Shown here piece by piece: positions 58,800 through 64,000 of a stretch of 64,000 nt of DNA. Source of the stretch: Euborellia annulipes (taxonomy: Eukaryota; Arthropoda; Insecta; Dermaptera; Anisolabididae). The notes below the pieces were generated by a model. The model did not search any database, was not told the origin of the DNA, and saw only the letters and a program-made list of their open reading frames with translations. Within the stretch, counting starts at the first letter, position 1. Each line of letters opens with the position of its first letter. The stretch covers positions 62,001-126,000 of the forward strand of contig JAKCPI010000367.1 of the NCBI GenBank assembly GCA_023213315.1, read 5' to 3'. A program made the translations under genes and the position numbers.

Positions 58800-58940
58800 A
58801 TGAATAGTGAATAGTAAAAAACAACAGAATGTAGAAAATATCTTTAATTTATTCTTTGGGCTATCGATTTCGTCCAAAGCCCAAAGAATAAATTAAAGAT
58901 ATTTTCTACATTCTGTTGTTTTTTACTATTCACTATTCAT
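58800..58940. repeat. perfect 63-bp hairpin, 15-base loop
   Basis: ATGAATAGTGAATAGTAAAA through TTATTCTTTGGGCT (58800-58862) is repeated exactly in inverse at 58878-58940. AAAGCTATCT occurs just before the left arm and again about 40 bases after the right arm, followed by (ATCT)n. This perfect snapback looks like a recent template-switch event or an assembly artefact; no transposon ends are visible. Confidence 0.9.
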
Positions 58941-60711
58941 CAATTAACACAACAGACAAATGGAGTATTACATCAAACACAAAGCTATCTATCTATCTAT
59001 CTACTCAAATGGTCCAACTACCGTGGGGATGTTTTTTTTTCTATTTGCGATATTTGTTGTATCCGCTTCTTGATAACAAATATACATTTTAAAGGACAGA
59101 GGATAAATAGTATTATACAAAATTTTAGAAAAGCGTAGACATATGAGTTATTGGTATGGTATTATGTCATCCGAATTATTATCAAATAGTGCCCCAAAAT
59201 GAGATGATACTTATTCTCTCTATGAATCACACAGTGATACCTTCCATTATCCTGTTATTATTATTATTTTTTTTTTTAATAACTCTTAAGTAACGTTTTA
59301 TTTTGAGAATAGTAACGTTATTATTATGTTCTTTGTTTATATCTGTTTTTATGTAGAAATTTCACGAGTTGAAATTACTTGCGCCTTGTTATAATAGTTA
59401 CGACAAAGCCGAACTATATAATATGTTCTAAATAAAAACTAAACATGACTAGTTAAGTGAAAACTTTGCTAAACTAGACCTATATATGAAACTTTTTTTT
59501 TTTTTTTTAAACAACTGTGGCTAGATTATGAAATTTAAAGTGATTTTTTTTTGTATTTGATCGGAAAATAAAATAAAGGTTTAAAAAAAAAAATTTATCC
59601 TCATTCCCATATAGATAATGTATATTTGGATCGAAAAAAGGGTGGTTTATTGAATGAAATTTATTATTAATTTTGATGTCTAAAGGAGAGTGTATCTTTA
59701 ATTTAAGAATTTTTGTTTGAAGAATATTGATTAGTTTGGAAAATTATAAAGAACTAGAAGAATTAAATATGAATGTATTGTGATATTTATTGTACTTTAA
59801 TGAATGAAACGTTTTTTTTTTTTTTTTTTTTTTTTCATATTATATAGGTGACCATCTGGGGACAATCACATCACAAAGCATAATTTTACGGTTATCATAT
59901 AATAACTTAAATAATTCAAACCTTGAGGCAACTCTTAATGAATTTTAAAGAGAGTGTCATATATCATTGAAGGTGTAGGACTATTATATATCAACTGCTT
60001 GTTATTCTTCCTCCAAGATGACTTAGCAACAAATAAATGTCCTAAGGATACCTAAGCTTAGTATATTTCAACTAATTTGGATGAAAATCCTCAAGGTCAC
60101 TTAACTGAGATGAAAAGCAAAGTTTTCCAAGTATAGAGGCTAATAAAATGTTGTTAGCGATGGGGGATGATGTTCTTCAAAGGTTTCAAGGGTCAGAAAA
60201 CCCTATCTCCTCAAAGGATGCATGCCAAGCATTTTTAAGTTGCTGGATTTCCTTCCAGAATCAACCATCTTTGCTAAGAAGAAGAAGAACAATGAAGGCC
60301 CAAACACACAAGCCTTTGTTGAAACCATCCAAGTGATAAAATCGACTCAAATGAAATGTTTTAAGGCTATTGTTTACCAAAAGAAATAACCAAGTAAAAA
60401 GCCTATAAAGCTTGTCAATAGATAGATGTTGGTCGTAAATTTTTTTTTTTCTCTTAATTTATATAAATTAAATTGATAGCATTAGTTGGTCAAACTTATT
60501 AAAGCGGGTAGATATTTTTATTCTCTATTAAATTTTCTATATAATCTAATTTAATTGATGTTTTGAAACTGGACAAAATATTAATCTATATAGATTACCA
60601 AGTTAGTTACTTGTCATATAACATATGAGGGAAGAATACTAAAACCACTTAATTTTTTGGGAGAATTGGATTTTATTTTTTTAATTTTATTAAAAAGAGA
60701 CTTAGTCCGGG
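58941..60711. other. AT-rich sequence; weak ORF at 60.1 kb
   Basis: An ATG-started plus frame of 62 codons at 60148-60336 (MLLAMGDDVLQRFQGSENP, ending with a LLRRRRTMKAQ-rich tail) lies in less AT-rich DNA (60000-60420). I recognise no family and see no splice or promoter evidence. Confidence 0.3.
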
Positions 60712-60872
60712 AGTCGTGGCTCAGAGAGAAGACACTAGCTTCTCGCACCGGAGTCCCGGGTTCGCTTCCCGACCCAAGCGAGAAAAATTTATTTCATTTG
60801 ATTTGACTACAAATCATTTGAAATAAATAGGGATGGGGTCTAAATGGCCTTAGTTGTCGAAAAAGACCTTAA
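60712..60872 (+). repeat. SINE-B, intact copy
   Basis: Head GTCGTGGCTCAGAGAGAAGA with A box, B box CCCGGGTTCGCTTCCCG, AAGCGAGAAAAATTTATTTC, GAAATAAATAGGGATGGGGT, tail CTAAATGGCCTTAGTTGTCG plus AAAAAGACC and an A run. This is the reference copy for the family. Confidence 0.9.
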
Positions 60873-61199
60873 AAAAAAAAGACATGATGATGGTTTCATG
60901 TATGATTATGATTTATAATTTGTATGTTTTAAACCTTGAAAATGATTTATTGTTAAAAATCGAAACTCAAGTTAAGCGCTGAGTTGGCCAATTTAAGTCT
61001 CTTTTTAAAAATATTAAGAAAATAAAACACAATTTTTTAAAAATATTAAGTGTTTTTAGTATTCTGTCCCTCATATATGACAAGTAACCACAATGGTAAT
61101 CGATATTAAAAATTTTAAATTTTTCGATCCCAATCTTCTAATACAATTGGGTAAAGATAAAAGATATAATGCAATAAAATAAAAGCAAATGTTTTATTC
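60873..61199. other. AT-rich intronic sequence
   Basis: Nothing is recognised. Confidence 0.5.
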
Positions 61200-61290
61200 A
61201 AATGATTTTGACGTTTTGACTGATTCTTCAGCACTTGTTTGTTCTGAAGAAGGTTGGATGAATTAGTCGGAACATCAAAGCATTATATAA
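61200..61290. repeat. inverted pair of CTGAAGAA...ACGTC motifs
   Basis: GATTTTGACGTTTTGACTGA with TTCTTCAG (61204-61231) is mirrored by CTGAAGAAGGTTGG...TTAGTCGGAACATCAAAG (61242-61280). CTGAAGA is an exact match to the first conserved hammerhead box; the second box is altered. This is similar to Penelope-like ends. Confidence 0.4.
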
Positions 61291-62038
61291 ATGATTGCTT
61301 TTATGCGGTCCTTCATTATTAAAGGTTTTTTAAATGAAATTTTTTCTGTAAATTTAATTTCAAGTATTAGATTTTCTTGTGGCTAACAAAACCGATATGT
61401 GAACCAAAAAATATTTAAACTACAATTCTTTTTATCTGAGAAACGAACTATATTCCCCAAATATAGATTTCATTTCGAGTATACTCTCATGAAAATATTA
61501 GCTTGTGTATTATTTTTGAAAAATTAAATTGTAAAAGATTTTCAAATTTAATTTAGTTAATTTTATTCTAGAGTCACGCGAATGGGATTTTAATTTTTAT
61601 TTCTTTATTATTAAAGGTCACTTTTAGCGCCCTTCCCTAATCCATAGAGTTAATCCTATTCCGCAAATCATCATAATTAAAAATTATTAATAAAATTGAA
61701 ATGAAATTAAGTTAAAAAAAAAAATGAAAGCATTTATTATTTTTTAATCTTTAGGCTTGTTGACATTTGGCGGCCATGATAGATAGGCATCTTATTCAAA
61801 TTCAAAACATTTGATAGGGGGGTGAAAACGGGTCCAAGTGCCGCAGGTGTCAACTTATTTTGAAGAGGGGGGAAGGGTGATGAATGAATGTACAAACATT
61901 CTTCCTCGAACTGGACATAAAGGCATGCCAGGACAAGTAGAATGACAGATAGAAGATAAGGCAATACTCAATGTTAACGTTGACTTTCCCTAAGGGGCTT
62001 AGAGAAATTCAATTTAAGCTTTTTTTTTTGAGGAAATT
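61291..62038. other. AT-rich sequence; less AT-rich at 61.74-61.96 kb
   Basis: A minus frame of 75 codons (61737-61964) crosses a less AT-rich patch but shows no known motif. Nothing else is seen. Confidence 0.35.
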
Positions 62039-62390
62039 AATGTTTTTTAAACGCTTTTATTTATTTTACTAACTTGCTTGCAATTTACTTCAATTGTAAA
62101 ACGTTCATATAATTTACCTAAATTCATCATCATGTCTTAGGACAAATTTATATAAGATTTAAGAAATAAATTTAATATTTTATTTTTTATAATTAATTTT
62201 ATAAGTTAAATTATATTTAAAATATATTTAAAAGATCTCTTGAGGTCTTAATTCACTAGCCGGCAATTTTGTTCGTTTGTTCTAAGACATGATGCTGAAA
62301 AGAATTAAGATAAATTCTAAAATAACTTTTTACAATAGAAATTCATTGAAAGCAAGTTGGTAAAATAAATAAAAGCCTTTAAAAAACATT
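62039..62390. mobile_element. long-TIR foldback element
   Basis: The left arm (62039-62155: AATGTTTTTTAAACGCTTTT, ATTTATTTTACTAACTTGCT, ATCATGTCTTAGGACAAA) is mirrored by the right arm (62272-62390: TGTTCTAAGACATGATG, AGCAAGTTGGTAAAATAAAT, AAAGCCTTTAAAAAACATT). Identity over about 115 bases is roughly 80%. The middle holds no ORF. A short repeat CATTGAAAGCAAGTT recurs just outside the right end. Confidence 0.7.
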
Positions 62391-63940
62391 AGTATACATT
62401 GAAAGCAAGTTTCCCAAAGAGCGCCTAAAGCTGGAAGATAGGCAACCAAACCTACTCATTAATGAATTTTTCTATTAATGGTTTCATATCTTTTCTAGAG
62501 GGATGCACAATGTTTTATCTGATTAAAAATTAACAAATTATCATTTGGTTAAATCTAAAAATTTTAATAATTTACTTTATTGGAGCCTACATATTAGTAA
62601 AATTTAAATAGATCTAGATAAATATTTGGGAAAATTAAATTTTTATAGAACCTGCAAAGTTTACCTTTAAGATTTGAGTTTTTTTTTTTTTTTTTTTTTT
62701 AAGTATCGAATAATAAGTTACCTCTTCTAGCCCTGTGCCAAGAAAAATCCTTTTTTAAGAGTTGTTTGGGTCCCATTTGATGATAAAGGATTAACTTTTC
62801 AAAATATATCTTCAAACAATCCCTTATTGTTTGATAATTATCTATGGACCACTAGTTGATTCTCTTATGTAAAATACCTATCTACTCGGTAATAATATCT
62901 GGATAAATGACAAATTCGAAATTTTTATATATTCATGGAAATATTTCCAAGTTTAAATCTACAAAAAATGTGTACCTGTCTTTTCGGATCTTTCAGACAA
63001 AAATAGAAGACTAACAAGCCCATTAATCCCGAGAGATAAACAGATAGACTCTTATGTTTTCGGGGTAAAAATAAATCATTCGAACGTGATTTTTCGACTT
63101 TTTACTAAAGCGGCTAATCGCATCTACCGCAAAACGCCCTGCGGGGCACATTCAAAATTTGACAAAGTGTCACCAGGGAGGGAGGAGAGAGAGTTCATCC
63201 TGGATTTACTCAAGTTATTTTAGGCTCTATTGGATGTGTAAGATGTATATTTCTAGAAAACATTTTTCACGCTCTGAATGAATTTGTCTACACAAATTTA
63301 AGAGGTAATAATTTTTCATCATATATTAAAATTATTTTATTCCCTAAGCAGATTAGTGAAATTCTCATTTAATCAATTTAATTAAAAAAGAAACATAATC
63401 TATCATTAAAATTAAATGAACTTTATATTTTTTAATTAAAAGAAGATAAAATCTTAACCTTTAGTCTAAAAAGAGACCTATATTATACATAGGTATCACT
63501 TATTGCAAAAATGAAAGTAAACTGATAATAAAATAAATTCCATATAAGTTATTAATAAATTTTTTTTAATTATAAACCAATAGGTATAAATTAAAAGATT
63601 AAAATTTATGGCATTTCAGTTATATTGATATTAAAACATAGTAATTTATTCTCAAAGCTTATTAAAATTAATTTTGCTATTATTTAAACGGTGAGTAATC
63701 TATAATTGATTAAATATTCCTTCAATTTGTAATATATATTTGGGAAATTTCCATGTATAAATAAATATTTATATTAATTTGGTTAATTATAATATATCAA
63801 TAAATTATTCTTATTTTTGAAATTAGTAAGGTATCGATTTCAAAAATAATAAAAATCATGAACTGATTAAACCAAAAAGATTTTGAACTGATTTCGAAAG
63901 TTAATAGGTCTAAAGGACGGACATAATACAACCAAAATAT
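62391..63940. other. AT-rich intronic sequence
   Basis: No gene is recognised. A less AT-rich patch lies at 63095-63230 (ACCGCAAAACGCCCTGCGGG). Confidence 0.45.
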
Positions 63941-63947
63941 ATTCTAA

Positions 63948-64000
63948 TTGAATGTGAGTGTGAGTGTGAATGGGAAAAGAGTGAGAGTGATAAAAAACTA
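63948..64000 (+). repeat. SINE-A tail, at the window edge
   Basis: AATGTGAGTGTGAGTGTGAA, TGGGAAAAGAGTGAGAGTG and an A-rich end match the SINE-A GTGT tail. Upstream parts are not recognisable. Confidence 0.6.

Overview
The window is strongly AT-rich eukaryotic DNA with long homopolymer runs, tRNA-derived SINEs, hAT and Tc1/mariner-type MITEs, foldback elements and a satellite. It looks like a long intronic stretch of an arthropod, probably an insect, genome. This rests on the close resemblance of the one clear exon to insect-type Eph receptor sequence as I remember it, and on the repeat types. I cannot name the species. Nothing looks bacterial or viral.

The only gene part I can identify with high confidence is one 146-base minus-strand exon at 29681-29826. 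It encodes the later part of the ephrin-binding domain of an Eph receptor tyrosine kinase. No other Eph exon is visible, so the rest of the window is best read as the two flanking introns, each at least about 30 kb. Weaker coding leads, all on the minus strand, are a 72-codon open stretch at 56646-56864, a 48-residue ORF at 7972-8118 and splice-like signals near 52.9 kb. There is also a broken MADF-domain gene relic at 54400-54660 (plus strand), and what looks like a retroposed transcript copy at 34522-34748 with 20-bp target duplications.

Layout: 0-9 kb holds AT-rich DNA, one Rep1 copy, SINE fragments and a mariner-type MITE. 9.2-11.3 kb is a probable foldback transposon whose two inverted ends are arrays of AATATT-rich minisatellite, with nested SINEs and a hAT MITE between them. 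11.3-14.1 kb holds two foldback elements and a 99-bp satellite. 14.4-29 kb has Rep1 copies, a four-part transposon nest at 20.3-21.8 kb, a Helitron-like element and SINEs. 29.7 kb is the Eph exon. 31-46 kb has Rep1 copies, SINEs, the retrocopy, a pogo-like MITE, a hAT element (39711-40872) carrying a transposase relic and a second nested element, and a 290-bp segmental duplication. 46-64 kb is mostly AT-rich with a 37-bp tandem repeat, two perfect palindromes, the MADF relic, a Rep1 3' part, a SINE and a long-TIR element.

Three repeat families recur and are named locally here. SINE-A and SINE-B are tRNA-headed SINEs. Rep1 is a roughly 0.6-1.0 kb element that starts with a long hairpin, carries an RFX-type X-box in several copies and ends in GGTAAGAGAAAGT. 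The genes do not form a pathway; the story is one receptor gene with very large, transposon-filled introns.
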